Positions 46,007-58,807 of a stretch of 64,000 nucleotides of DNA are shown here, in pieces. The notes beneath the pieces are model-generated. The model saw only the letters and a program-made list of their open reading frames with translations. It was not told where the DNA came from and searched no databases. The position numbers and the translations under genes are program-made. Source of the DNA: Macrothele yani (lineage: Eukaryota; Arthropoda; Arachnida; Araneae; Macrothelidae); assembly GCA_039090855.1 (NCBI GenBank), contig CM076999.1, positions 117,241,072 to 117,305,071 of the forward strand, read 5' to 3'. The stretch's first letter is position 1; the number at the start of each line of letters is the position of its first letter.

Positions 46007-46679
46007 TTACTGGTTCTTGAAAAGTAGACATCTAGCAATTAACACTAAGAATAAGGCATGGACTCGTGAAAATGGCAATAACAATGCATTGATAGTTTTT
46101 TTGGAATTTGCTTTGATATAAGGTACTCATATTTGTTGTTATTATTAGCATTTTTTATCATTTTTTCATTATTATTTTTATCATTTACATTGTACCAATG
46201 AAAACAATAGGGATGCATAAGGGGATGGGCTGAGAGAGTATTGGTAAACTTTATTTTGGGAAAAAAGCACTGCTAATAACAGTGACAAAATCACTGTGAT
46301 CTAAGAGGAACACTAAATGAATTAAAAACAAAAATTAAAAGAAATTGTTCCCTTATTCAGCAAAACTAGACTAGCATTTTCCTCTCCCCACCATTTACCT
46401 AGACAAGAGTAGGGTTACAACAATCTCACTCAGCTACAATCTTAAGTAGTCAAGAGTCCTATGGATAAGACTCTTCTGCACAGGGAAAATTTGTCTTGCA
46501 ATGTTGTGAAGTCACCAAAGCCGAAACTGTGACATTGTAACAGTGATTTTGGACCTGTTAATCACCAAATCCCAAAGCAGTGCCCACCAGTGCCCTGATC
46601 ATGATGCAGCTAATTGTGTCACCTTAACAGTGATTTGGAAATGTTACATTGAGTCACTGGTCATAATGATGGTAGAATT

Positions 46680-46815
46680 TCTGACCCCATCTGTAGTGTG
46701 CCTGCCCCCATACCTCAGTCCCCTCCTCTCCCTGGATTTAGTGGTCCCAGATGAGAGACAAACAGTTGCTTATAGCTTTAGATGCTCACGCTGGTCATTA
46801 GAACCTGAAACAAAA
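46680..46815 (+). mobile_element. SINE body fragment (probable)
   Basis: CTCCTCTCCCTGGATTTAGT, CAGTTGCTTATAGC and GCTCACGCTGGTCATTAGAA resemble the body of the tRNA-derived SINE in + orientation, without a recognisable tRNA head or poly(A). Confidence 0.5.
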
Positions 46816-47435
46816 CCGGAAAATAGGAATAAAAATTTTTGCTGCTGAAATTTTGTGGCAATAAAAATAGATACATCAATCTTTCTCATTATCATACCTT
46901 AATGCTCACTAGAGTTGGGTGACCTCCTGCTGAATTGTGACACTCTTCTTGTCATCTAATTATGTCACTGTGTCCTGCTTGACTGCCATACAACCCACCT
47001 GAGGCAGTGTTTCTGTAGAAAAATTAAGTTTGTCATCAACTTCTGACCTGTTACTTTGTTTTGGACTGAACAGGGCGATTATTGTTAAATAACTCCATTG
47101 TTCGAAGGTTATGATTAATGTTATCCCACAGCAACTGTTATACATGAACCAGAGTTCTTTCCACTGTTGGGAGGCGTCTATTAATGAAGTTTTACTGTAT
47201 AATAAAAATATGGGATGTGTAGATACTTTTTACGCCAACAGTATATACATCAATAGTGTAACAGTTTCGTTAGTGCCTCAGTGAATGATACAGTAGGAGT
47301 ACACCTTTGTGCATATTTGTTTCCCTTTGCAAATTATGTCTTGTACTTTTGTTGTTTCCCCAGACTAATATCATGAATGTGCCTTTATTATTATTGTTCT
47401 TAACTTTTTTGTGCTCCTTTGCTTTCTACTTCCAG

Positions 47436-47536
47436 GAAGAGTTTCCAGTCTATGTGGTTCATTGGTTTGCAGTTTACAAAAACAGAAAATGTCAATATCG
47501 ATTTGACAGCAGATATACAGAGTTTCACAAATACAG
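47436..47536 (+). CDS. PAP: Poly(A) polymerase exon (FQSMWFIGLQF segment)
   Basis: Acceptor CTACTTCCAG ends at 47435 and donor GTTGGT begins at 47537. The G completes Pro, then K-S-F-Q-S-M-W-F-I-G-L-Q-F, TKTENVNIDLTADIQSF and TNT follow, leaving G. The family pattern is F-x-x-M-W-x-I-G-L-x-F ... K-T-E-N ... L-T-x-D-I-Q-S-F. A longer open frame beginning at 47307 is a different, meaningless frame through the same bases. The exon lies less than 200 bp upstream of a DD36E Tc1-type element. Confidence 0.95.
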
Positions 47537-47629
47537 GTTGGTCATTAGTGTAGTTATATATATAAAAAATGTGTCTGCATACAAAAAAACTTGCTGCAGA
47601 CTTGTTACCTACAATAAACAAAATATCAC

Positions 47630-48856
47630 TATATATATAGCCATTTCATTATGACCACCCTCCCCCAGCCTAAAGAAATAAGCACGCCTGGAGACGGAAT
47701 GGTGCGCTGGTGAAGCTCACAGAGCACAGTATATATACAACCCAAAGACTGGCTTTCGGTTAGTAAAGTGTTCCAATTCAGAATGGGAAAAGCTGCCAAT
47801 TTATTGGAGTTTAATAAAGGGCAAATTGTGATGGCACAGTGCCTCAGAACTATGATCTTGGAAATGACGCTGCTTGTGGGATGTTCACATGCTGCTGTAG
47901 GGAGTACGTATCAAAAGTGGTGCACAGATGGCCAAATGATGAACCGTCGTCCAGCCATGTGTCGTCTGCAGCTCATTGATGCCAGAGGTAAGCGGAGACC
48001 GTTGTGCATTGTTCACAAAGACCGCAGGGCCACAGTATGACAAATCACCCGCAGCTACAATAATGGTGATCATAGCAATGTGTCACAGCACTCAGTTTAT
48101 CGCAGCCTCCTGTGCATAGGCCTGCGTAGCTGAATACCCAGCCGGGTCTCTGTGCTCACTGCACGCCATCGCCAACAATGCATGAAATAGGCCCAAGATC
48201 ATTGAGATTGGACCATGGATGATTGGTTGAAATTGGTCTGGTCTGACGAATCCTGATTCCTGGTGCATCACGTAGACGGCCGAGCACAGGTACACCGATT
48301 ACCAACAGAGGCTATGGCACCTCGGTGCACTGTTGTGCGAAAACAGGCCAGCGGCAGCAGTGCTATGTTGTGGGCGATGTTTTCTTGGAACACTTTAGGC
48401 CCCATTATCCCAATAGCACAATTCCTGACAACTTTCAGGTATCTGAACATCGTTGCGGGCCAAGTTCACCCATTCATGGCAACTGCGTTCCGTGCTGGTG
48501 ACAGCCATTACCAACAGGATAATGCGCCATGCCACACTGACACAATCGTCAAGGAGTGGTTCGAGGAACATGCTGGCGACTTTTTGTTAATGCCCTGGCC
48601 TCCAAATTCACCTGATATGAACCCAACCGAACATTTGTGGTTCGACTTAGAAAAATGGGTTCACGCTAAATCGCCACCATCCTGTAATGTACGGGAACTG
48701 GAGGACCTGCTGTTGACATTATGGTACCAAATACCCCAGCATACCTATAGCCACCTGATCGAATCAATGCCTTGCCAAGTGGCTGCTGTTTTGTGGGTTA
48801 AAGGGAGTCCTACAGCTTCACAGGTATGTGGTCATAATGTAATGGCTCATAGGTGT
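47630..48856 (+). mobile_element. Tc1-like (DD36E) transposon, near-complete copy 2
   Basis: Inverted ends CCATTTCATTATGACCAC and GTGGTCATAATGTAATGG bound about 1.2 kb in an AT/TA-rich target. The transposase reads from MGKAANLLEFNKGQIVMAQC through WSDES (48240 region), HYQQDNAPCHT (Asp at 48518) and PDMNPTEHLW (Glu at 48629), a DD36E spacing. Several stops interrupt it; the one directly after SDES is CGA to TGA relative to copy 1, typical CpG decay. Function was cut-and-paste DNA transposition; this copy cannot encode it. It sits in the PAP intron just after exon 47436-47536. Confidence 0.88.
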
Positions 48857-49969
48857 ATATAAATATATTGTATATGTTGTGATGGAATGTGCAGCAATGA
48901 AATAAATGGACAGCTCCTTATTTTACCTTGTTTCACAAATCACATGGTTAGATGAAATTTCATTTCATTTAAAATCTGTGATCGAATGTAGCTCTGTAAC
49001 TATACCGCTTTGTGTTTATAGTAACATCACATGTTGCATTGCTACAAAAAGAAAATGTAGCAGTAGCATAATATAGAACAAAGTAATTTGTAGTGCAAAA
49101 TTAAGCTAGAAAATGTGCCACATTTAAAAAAGGGATGAAAGAAATGTAATGTTTTTCAAATTATGTAACATTTCCTGAAGTATAATTGGCTGGGGAAAGG
49201 AGCTGAGTAAGCCTAGTCTGCAGACATGTATTACATTGTGAAAGCTAGCCAAACTATTAACTAGGAAGTCTTCTCAGTCATCCTGCAAAGACACAGAACA
49301 CAAGAGACAATTGCACTAGTGGTTTAATTGAAGAACACTGATTTCAAGATTCGATCCTCATACTCAAAGAGAATGAATTCGCAAGTATTTTTTTGATATT
49401 GTTTTTATTTGAATTCCCTGGGATTTGCTGCTAGTCCTAGCTTAGAATACATGGCACTGAATATGTTACAATGTGTGGTGTATGTTGTTCAGAGCTGAAA
49501 AAAAACACAAATAAATTACTAGTGTAATTTACTTTTGTATTTAGCTCTGAATGTTACAGTAAGAATGTACAGATGAAAATTATCCTCCAAATTTGCACTT
49601 TTAATTTAAGCCTAAAAGTAGCAAAAGTAGCTATTTTTCTTTAAAAAAAAAAGTAGTGTGTCTACTTTTCAGAAATGGCAGTCATATCGAGCTACTTTTT
49701 TCAAGAATGAAGTTGTAGCATTAGCTAACTACTTTTAAAAAATAGTTTCCTAATCACTACTTAAAATACATGGTTGTCGTTTTACTTGTGTACTTTTTGC
49801 TATATCAAGAAACAAACAACAAAAAAAGCAAACATTTTTCCTTTTGTTTGAAAAGAAATTAAAATTTAGTTATACTCTTTTGTACATACAAAGTAATTTG
49901 TTCTGCAAATTGAGTAGGCAGTACTGCCATTTCTTATAAACATTAATTTTACTTTGAACAAAATAAAAA

Positions 49970-50290
49970 GTGTTTGTTCTGTTCCTTGATATGGCAAGAA
50001 GGAACTAAGGAATGGCATGTATTGTAAATGAAATTTGAAAAAAATGAGTACTTTCATCTGTGGTGAACATAATTTCATGGGACATGGAAATGGCATCATT
50101 TCATTACAGACATTAAGTACCGATTTTGAAATTTAGTTTCATTTAAAAAAGGGGAAGGGCAAAAATGCCTGTTCTATCAATTTATTTTGAAGAGATCCTT
50201 GAGGAATAAGTGAACATGCACTTCATTGAGAAAAATTGCACTATTACTAAAGAAATTTTTAAAATGTGGAATATAATTGGGCAACAAAAT
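49970..50290. repeat. Dispersed repeat (partner at 43080-43400)
   Basis: CATAATTTCATGGGACATGG, ATTAAGTACCGATTTTGAAA and AAAAGGGGAAGGGCAAAAAT parallel the 43-kb copy with substitutions and small gaps. No coding potential. Confidence 0.6.
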
Positions 50291-50731
50291 AAGAAAAGTG
50301 TACTTTGTTAGAAAAATTCAAAATGTGAACATACTAGATTCTCCCCCACCCCACTGAACCTACAACTTTAATCCAGTACTTGCAATAACAGAAAACACAC
50401 TGTCTTGTTTCCCTGCACAAAACCCATGTTTGTTGAACAGTTCCTGTGCACATACAGAGAGAGACCTTGCACAACATGATGTTACACAAATTCTTTTTTT
50501 GTGTGATTTGGGCAGTGGGACAATATCATATTGAATATACCTGTTCCTGCAAGATTTCTGAATGATAATGAAAAATTTCTGAAAGAAAACATGTGAGCAT
50601 TATGTAGGCAACAGACATCATAACCAGGGCTTGAAAAATGCGGTCATCTGCTCGTCTGTGATGAGTAAAACATTCCGTTGGGAAGTTTAAATTCAATCGG
50701 CAATTATTTATACAATATTATGCCTGTTCTT

Positions 50732-50855
50732 GGATACGTAAGAATAACAGATTTTTAATAAAGCTTTAATAATAAGGATACGTAAGAATAACAGATTTTT
50801 AATAAAGCTTTAATAATAAGGATACGTAAGAATAACAGATTTTTAATAAAGCTAT
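50732..50855. repeat. 44-bp tandem repeat, 2.8 units
   Basis: GGATACGTAAGAATAACAGA + TTTTTAATAAAGCTTTAATA + ATAA starts at 50732, 50776 and 50820 with essentially no divergence, so the array is recent. Confidence 0.95.
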
Positions 50856-51536
50856 TTAAACTCACAGAACTGATGTGTGATTGTGCTCAAGTATGGGAAA
50901 CTGGTTTTTCCATGAAAGAAATTTGATAGCGAATGCCTTGTGTCAAAAACATCCAGGCACTATGTGCTTAACAAGGAACACGAGGCAAGAAGCAGCAAGC
51001 CCAGTAGAATGATTTCCCCAAACGCTGTATGAAAAGACAAGCAGTGTAAGTCACATGTGCCTTGCTAGCTGCTGCTTAAGCAACTGCTGTTGTAGGTCAT
51101 AGAGCAAAAACAGGAATCTGTATTTCCGCGAAGCTCTTAGGATAGTTTTACAACAGTGAAGGATTCTTGCGTCATGTACTCTAGAGAGAGAAAACTGAAT
51201 TTAGTTGTTATACAGTGGTTAATAGTTTAAATTAGGCTAGTGATAAAATATTATTCCAGAGATATGTATAAATCTTTAATAAATCAAAATAAAAAATAAA
51301 TAAATCAGCAGCTCTGCAGGGCTGACGAGTGAGATATTTGCCTGACTGGTGAACCAGCACGAAAATTTTCAAGCCCTGATCATAACCATTCCATGTGGAA
51401 CAGCAATGTTCTGTCTACCTCTGCCTTTCTGTGGTACGTGTTGCATGTACATATGTGTTGTCTTGTTTAACATATTATTTGTGTTATACCAGTTTACATT
51501 TGTGTGCTGTTTCATAATTCTTTTGCTGTGAATTTA

Positions 51537-52792
51537 TTGGGTGTGTGCCTAAGTTCGACACATTTTTGTAGGATACAAGGAAAGGATAACACAACAAATA
51601 ACATGCCTAGGATTTCACATAATTGCCATCTTTATGTATGACCTCTTGCCATCTGTCTATGAGTAGGTGAATCCCATGCTAAAAAACTCCTGTGTTTTAG
51701 AGTATAAAAAAGTCATGTAATGCCATTTTTATATCATCCTCATCATTGAAGGATTGGAGAGCAAAGGCATTCTGTAATGATCGAAAAAGGTGGTAATCCA
51801 TAGATGTCAGGTCAGGGGAATACACCGGTTAAGGTAACACTTCCCAACCAAAGTCTAGTAATTTTTGCCGAGTGATTAAAGCAGCACGAGGTCTGGCATT
51901 ATCATGAAGGATCACGCCTTTGCGATTGACGAGTGCTGGTCGCTTCGATGTTGGTTGTTCTCGCAATCTGTCCAACTGTTGGCAGTAGAGGTCAGCATTT
52001 ACCATTCAGTTAGGTGCCAATGCCTCCCAGTGGATTATTCCCTGGACATTCCACCAAACTCTCAACAAAACCTTTTGGGATGCAGTCCTCCTTTTGAGGT
52101 AGATGGAGCAGTCTCCGCACCTTGGCACACAGTCCGTGGATGTCTTATATTACAGTACAGTACCCATTTCTCATCATCCGTTAGAGTTTGTCCCCAAAAC
52201 GGTTTGTTTCTGTGATGAGAAAGCAAAGAAATACGGGTACGAATTCTCTCCTCTCGTTGCTTTGAATAAAGCTGATGCGGAACTGAGTTACCGAACTTGG
52301 TGATGAACCCAAGTGCATGCATCCATCCATCTTTCGACTGTTGTTCTGTGTACTGACAATGTTTCCGTTAATTCCTGAATGGTTGGATGTGGGTCATTTG
52401 TTATGGCTTGGTCCATTACCTCATATGAAATCGCAGATGGACGTCCAGGACATGGCTGATCCTTACAGCTTCTGTGTCTGTTCCAGAATTTCCAAAACCA
52501 ACGGCGACATGTGCTATCATCAACTGCATCTCCCCATACACTTGACAGATGTAGCGGCCAGCTGCCGCTGCAGTACTGCCTTTATTGAACTTGTTTATCG
52601 CATGCCATGTTACACTGTCCGTGATTTTCGTTACGAATGGCTTACTCGGACAAACCTAGTGCCTCTATATGCTCTACAGCTTCATGCTTTATAGGCTGAA
52701 AATTTGTCATTGCAGCGTCATCTGTGATATAACTACTCCGATCACAATTTGCATCTATTACAAAAACGAGTAAAACTTTTGCACACACCCAA
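51537..52792 (-). mobile_element. mariner-type transposon with TA duplications
   Basis: Ends TTGGGTGTGTGCCTAAGTT and AAAACTTTTGCACACACCCAA are inverted and flanked by TA (51535-51536 and 52793-52794). The minus strand holds all three catalytic Asp in broken frames: LTDDEKWVLYCN (52180 region), GVILHDNARPRAA (51900 region) and SPDLTSMDYHLF (51810 region), with 34 residues between the second and third Asp. Stops such as one after EVLP show it is inactive. Confidence 0.9.
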
Positions 52793-52794
52793 TA

Positions 52795-55640
52795 TTACAA
52801 GTGTCGAGGATTTAGAGGTCTGCAAGCAGTGATTGTTCTGCTGATAAAATAAGAAGGTTGTGATGTAAAACAAAAGACGGAGGACATTGTTGGTGGTGTG
52901 GCCTAGATCAAGTAGCTCTTTATACCATTCATTTAAGTGCTAGGGTATAAGTTTTCCATTTATAAGCATGCAAAAATGCAATCATTAAAGCAAATTAAAG
53001 TAAAAGGTAAAACGGTGAAATTGTTCTCTGCGACCTATCTTTTTCTTTATTCTTTTTACTTTTCTATTTATTCATGAACACAAAGTTTTCATATAAAAAG
53101 GGGGAAACAAAGAGGATTGTTTAAAATTTGTCACCATAAAAATTTAGATTTTTGTTCTTGTTTGTATAGTACAAGATCGAAACAAAAAGATTATTCGAAA
53201 CTTGTCATGAAATACTTCACACAAGAACTTTGAACGTGTCCCTTTCCTCTTTTGCATAGTTTTTGAAAAATTCTATCCTACTTGATACAAATTCATTGTA
53301 CACAAAATTTTTCTGAAATCTGTCATTTTAAGTGGATTTATTTGTAATTATGAAAGATACACAAATTTTGTCTGCTCTCATTTGAATGAAGTATAGGGAA
53401 TTATCTATACTTTTAGATAACAGGGTTACTTATTGAGTGCATTGTATTTTTTCCCTATGCAATTTTGAGGAATTTTTTGTTTAACTTGATTGCATTGCTC
53501 TAAATGTGAGAACAGTAATATAAGATTGAACAAATAAAAAAAAAAACTGAAAGAAAAGCTTGACTTGATCAGATGTAACTTGCACTTTTTTTCCTTCCTC
53601 AGCAAATGGTTCCCTAAGTTTCAGCAAAAAGTAAAGAGTTGTATCAGAAATAAAACATTCTTTAGTGTAGGAAATTTGGGGGAATATTCATGTCAAATGA
53701 AATTTTGGTGGATTGGTTGCAAGATTTAAACTCTAAAAAATCATACACACCAGAGCCAGGGGTGGATGTATGATAATGGGACTGATCTGTGTTAGAATTG
53801 TGTGATCTTTGTTAGAATTGTGTACCTAACACAACGTAGAAGTGTTGCCATTAGCAGAATTGTTAATTGGGTTTGCCAAACTGGGGAGAAAATGATTTAC
53901 ATGCAAAAAGAAAAGAAGTAGTTGATGGAACTGATTCCTTTATGCTGGTTGTGATTTACATGCAAAAGAAAAGAAGTAGTTGATGGAACTGATTCCTTTA
54001 TGCTGGTTGTGATTTACATGCAAAAGAAAAGTAGTTGATGAAACTGATTCCTTTATGCTGGTTGTGATTTACATGCAAAAGAAAAGAAGTAGTTGATGGA
54101 ACTGATTCCTTTATGCTGGTTGTAACTGGGATTAGGTCATTAAAACTGAAGTTTGTTGAAAAGGTTTGCATGCCAAATTTTATCAAAAGCTTGTGAAATG
54201 TCAACTCTCCAAAATGAATTTCACCAAACTTCTCCATTGCTGCCAAGCTTCAAGCACAGGTTACTTAATAGGAAACAGCAAATGTTGATATGTTTTAACA
54301 GAAGTCATGCTGATTTGCCTTCTATCATTAATCAACTTGAGAGGCTCCAGGCGCAACACCATTCTTTGTACTTTTGTTGCTGCTGTGTGCATAGTAACTG
54401 TCAGAAATTTGAAAACAGAATGGTTTGACTTCTTTCCTCTTCTAATGGATGGGCTTGTATGTACCTAAGCAAGTCTGCAGCATATACGTAAAATAAAAAG
54501 AATTGAAAAAGTGTTAGTTCAGGTGCATAAGACTGCACAATGATGGATGGCATTAATTAATTCCAGAAATTTATTACTTTTAGGATATTAAATTATTCTA
54601 TGAAACATACGAGAATAGATCACGTCAAAGTGCAATAAAAAATGTGTTATTTTTAAGAATCAGTCTACTGCATTACTGTTTAACCTCCTCTCCCCATACA
54701 GTATCTTAAGTATGTGCATAAGTTTCCAGCTCTTTATGGCTGTAGTTACACAATCAGGTGACATTTAATCATCATGAAAATATGTGTAAGTTCTTCTCAT
54801 GGGTGAACTCTGCATCTTCTTCAGGCATGTGCTGCACTACTTGTTTTTCACACTGCAGTCACCATTTCTGGACCGCACAAACCACTCGTATGCTTGCATC
54901 AACCGTTTTCCACAGTTGTTGGCATTAACATCACCATATTCCTTAACAGAGAAAGAGAAAACTGCTTTCTAACACATTACAGAGAATGTGTGTTTGTGAA
55001 ATGAACTCTGGCTTTTGTAATTTGTTTTGTGACATTATAAAAGTGGATTGGTGATTTTTGATACTTTGTAGGACTGTTTGATTTCTGCTCCTAACAGTAT
55101 TGTTGAGTTTTGTGAAATTCAGTTAATTCTAGATTTTAAGCAGAACAGTGCTGATGTAGTGACTTTTTACTTTTTTTTTTTAAAAAGCAAATTTATTTTG
55201 ATTTTGGGGAAACTATTCATGCAGTTAAAATCAGAATATTATTTTTTGAAGGACTTTTAATGAAAATATAGTTTCACAGATTTAAGAGCAATACTGCTTG
55301 AATTCGTCCTTGTAGATGAGGTTTCTTGAGGAATTTAATGAGTTGTCCTTAAAATTTTGGATATTCAGACATATTCAAATAGATTGTTTTTTTCATTGTG
55401 CTATGACTATATTCCATCCAGATAATTATTCTTGTGCACTAATTCTCAACACATTTGATCACAGATTTACTAGTCACTAATGTTGCAAAGTAAGTTTTGG
55501 TGGAAACAAATTTGTAGAATGTAAATTATATCAACAGAATAACAAAATACAACTTACATTATAAAAATAATTTCCTTTTTTTAATGAATATTCCCTCTCT
55601 TTCAGCCAGCAATTTTATTTTCTCTTTCCCTCTTTCAACT
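52795..55640. other. Intron, AT-rich, one tandem array
   Basis: Apart from the 53894-54124 array nothing is recognised. Small frames at 54153 and 55078 lack motifs. Confidence 0.55.
53894..54124. repeat. ~58-bp tandem repeat, four units
   Basis: GATTTACATGCAAAAGAAAA + GAAGTAGTTGATGGAACTGA + TTCCTTTATGCTGGTTGT repeats four times with one short unit lacking AAG. Near-identical units indicate recent expansion. Confidence 0.95.
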
Positions 55641-55647
55641 AGCAATT

Positions 55648-55672
55648 ATTTCTCTCTCTCTCTCTCTCTCTC

Positions 55673-55753
<81 letters not shown>

Positions 55754-55762
55754 TACACACAC
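55648..55762. repeat. (TC)n/(AC)n microsatellite
   Basis: Long CT tract followed by a short CACACA segment; the Ser-Leu repeat frame through it is spurious. Confidence 0.97.
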
Positions 55763-56332
55763 AACTAGCTGTTTTATTTTGGTATGTTACCATTTCCATT
55801 TCACTACATATGCTGCATTTATATTGAAATGAAAATGTTAGTAGTTAAAGCAAATATTTGTGCCAAGAAAATTGAAAAAAAAAAAAAAAACTTTTGAAGG
55901 GATTTTCATCAGCTGTGACAAAATTAAAGTTATATTCCACTGATGAAATAGTATATATGAAAAATAATATCACTATGAATTTTCTAGTATTTATAAATGA
56001 TGTAAAGAGCAGTAAGACAAAAAAAAAAAAGAAAAAAAAAGAATAATAAATATGTTTAAAATGTATTTTGAATGTAAAATGATAAAAAATAATTCCTTGT
56101 TGGAATGTATGGAATGTTTTCTGTGAAATAAATTTCTATGTGATATGAATGTAGAAGAGAAGGTAATGAAGCTTACTCTATTGAGATAGAACAGAAATTA
56201 TCAGTGTTGTAAGTTGTAAATACATGCCATGGGGTATTGTTGTTATAAGATGAATGAAACAAAAAGTATTGAAATTATTGAAAAAAATGTTTAGTAAATA
56301 TTATATCTGTTAACCTGAAGTAATATTTTCAG

Positions 56333-56402
56333 TTAACTACAAGGCAATCAGCATTAATCTGCTCCAACAGGGGATGAAAATAGAAACCAAGCATGTAAAA
56401 AG
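56333..56402 (+). CDS. PAP: Poly(A) polymerase exon (MKIETKHVKRK segment)
   Basis: Acceptor TAATATTTTCAG ends at 56332 and donor GTAAGT begins at 56403. The first TT completes Val from the previous exon's G, then NYKAISINLLQQGMKIE and TKHVK follow, with AG left to make Arg with the next exon. The family pattern is V-x-x-x-A-x-x-x-x-x-x-x-x-M-x-I-x-x-x-H-V-K-R-K, the last helix of the RNA-binding domain. It is too short to appear as a stand-alone open reading frame. Confidence 0.93.
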
Positions 56403-57258
56403 GTAAGTACATTTTTAGTGTATGCACACATTTGTGTAAGCAAATGCATGTCAGTTAAAGAGAAAAAAAAACTTATTTTGCTATTCAGTGTTTAAGTGCA
56501 AAGTTTTCTCTTGTGGTAGATTTAGTTTTTTGTTGGGGAAACAAGAATTCAGGGAAATGCTACAGTAGGGATTTGCAATTTTTTTTTTTTATTCTGTTTA
56601 ACATGCACATCTACTTATTTGCTCTGTGAGATACATATGTATGCTCCTCAAATGCAAGATATCTGCCAAATCAAAATTATTGATGCAGGCATTGGATTTA
56701 TTTATTTTGCAGATTCACATAATCTGCTTTTATTATCATTTAGACCATTCTTGAGATCAATGAAAAACTTAAGAGAAATGTTTTGGGCATTGTGGGGTTC
56801 ATTCAACAGAAGTATCATTACTTATAATCTGAAGCTTGAGAAAAAGACCACAAAGGGGGTGGGGGTAAAGAACGTAATAGTATCATACCCACCAACCCTC
56901 TTGCTTTAGGTGGGCGTCTCCTGATATACATTTTTTTCTACTGAGAGCATCTGGAAATATTCCTCTTTTGTATTAAGTGGTGCTTGTATGGTGATATTCT
57001 GAAGACACAAGTTAGATGGAGCAGACATTTCCCCTGTGATCTTAATTTTTTTCTAGTGATGGGAAGAAACATTTTTGAAAATGGAAGTTTCACAAAGCAA
57101 AAGTTTCTCGTGTAGTCTTATAGAAGACAAAAATTTACAAACACGAAAGTTAGATGGGGTGAAAAGTTTCCCTGTAGTCCTATATTCTTTTTCTCATCAT
57201 GTTCACTCTGTTTTATTTTGTTAATAATATAATTATTTTACTCCCTTAATATCATAAA

Positions 57259-58251
57259 CTAGACAAAACCCGTCAGAACTGACGGTTAGTTTTTTTTTTT
57301 TTTTTTTTTTTTGAAAAGAATAAACTCATATGAAACAACAAATGTAAACTTTATTTGATTGACAAATTCATTCAACCACTTCAGTAAAGACAATAGTCTA
57401 AGTTCGTAATTTTTTTTTTTGACTAAAGGTTTAACGACTATCGTGAGCAAGTCAATGGGCTATAAGCAGCTGCCCGTCCCTAATTTAGGGTCACTGGTTC
57501 CAGGGAAGGAAGAGAGCCAGTGCTGTGAGACAAACACAACATCCACGCCTCACCGGGATTCGAACCCAGACCCTTCACGAACGAATCATCATAAGCCAGC
57601 GCTTAGACCACTGCGCCACCAGGTTTGTGATGAGCATCACGACTGCACCCTTTTTTAGTCATAAAACGTGAGGCGGAAGTCCACTCATCTCAATCGTGTG
57701 CAAAAATTCAACAGGGTAGCGCACTTTCATGTTCAGTCACAACTGTATTTGTAAATGTTGTTGGAATGAGATTCGTGTTGTGAATACTCTTCATTCTTTC
57801 TTGTCTGAGACATATAGTTCTTCCAGTAAGGCTCTTACGTTTTCTTTCTTTTTTTTGGTTTTTTTTTTGTTTCTGTGGGACAGATATTCTGTTAAGGGTA
57901 AGTATGCAATAAAGTATTTACTTACTTTAGGACTGATCATAGAACACCATGCACACACCAAGTCTGACACTGAACTGAGCGCCTGATGTAGATAAGGGCT
58001 GCACGCTTCTCCCATAGACTTTACATGGAAACTTTGCAGCCCCGCCCCGCCCTGCCCCCCAATCTCAGTTTTCCCTTCGACTGGCACATCTACATAGTAA
58101 GACCTCAGTTGTCCCAATCTCAGTTTTCCCTTCGACTGGCACATCTACATGGTAAGACCTTCATTTTGATACCTGAACCATATTTTTTACATTCAGCTGT
58201 TCTCTCAAAATAGGTCTCACAGTAAAAAACCTTATAGAATGAAGATATAGA
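57259..58251 (-). mobile_element. Non-autonomous Helitron
   Basis: On the minus strand the element begins TCTATATCTTC after an A (58252) and ends CTAG before a T (57258). A 7-bp hairpin CCGTCAG-TT-CTGACGG (57270-57285) lies 7 bases before the CTAG. These are the three structural marks of Helitrons (5' TC, 3' hairpin then CTRR, insertion between A and T). No Rep/helicase coding is present. A SINE (57405-57630) and duplicated GACTGGCACATCTACAT blocks lie inside. Confidence 0.72.
57405..57630 (-). mobile_element. tRNA-derived SINE, minus copy in Helitron
   Basis: Reverse orientation of the 28175 SINE: poly(T) at the left, TCCCTAATTTAGGGTCACTG, CAGGGAAGGAAGAGAGCCAG, then B box CCGGGATTCGAACCC and an A-box region GCGCTTAGACCACTGCGCC. 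It interrupts the Helitron at 57259-58251. Confidence 0.9.
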
Positions 58252-58593
58252 TGGTGCAACTCAATATGTACATTCTAAACATTTTCACTTACAACAGTCA
58301 ACGAAATGTTTATTTACATCTTTACATAATGGGAAATGTCTTACCTATGTGAATAAACTGAATCGAATGAATATTAAATTGTATATATACATCACACAGT
58401 CCAACGGCATAACGCAATCAGGTCTTTGAGAGTGTTTGCTGTTCTGATGAGAACTTTGATACGAATGTCTGCTAGCGTTGCTTTGCGCAATGAAAAAAAA
58501 AAAGAAGACTTCAGACTTTGGACAATCTCAGTCTCTCCATGCTTCCGTCTTCAACAGCGCTGAGTTAACCGCAGGCGATCGAATGTCAACTGC

Positions 58594-58767
58594 ACGCTTC
58601 TCCCATAGACTTTACATGGGAACTGTTGCCCCACTCTCATTTTTCTCTTTGACTGGCACATCTACATGGTAAGACCTTTATTTTGATACCTCAACCATAT
58701 CTTTACGTTCAGCCATTCTCTCAAAATAGGACTCACAGTACAAAACCTTTTAGAATTAATATATAGA
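58594..58767 (-). mobile_element. Helitron 5'-end fragment, second copy
   Basis: Shares GCACGCTTCTCCCATAGACT, GACTGGCACATCTACATGGT, TTTTGATACCT and TTCTCTCAAAATAGG with the neighbouring Helitron and ends at the same 5' tip (TCTATATATTAATT on the minus strand, preceded by A). The 3' half is missing. Confidence 0.7.
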
Positions 58768-58807
58768 TAAGTGGGAAATTAATTTCCCAAAATACATGGA
58801 AAGCAAT

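Noticed and set aside
47307..47654. Membrane-protein-like ORF overlapping a PAP exon
   Set aside because: The real exon uses another frame (KSFQSMWFIGLQF); the ORF runs through the splice sites and is AT-rich chance.
51322..51345. Hammerhead-like CTGACGAG
   Set aside because: No GAAA after a stem II and no stem I partner.
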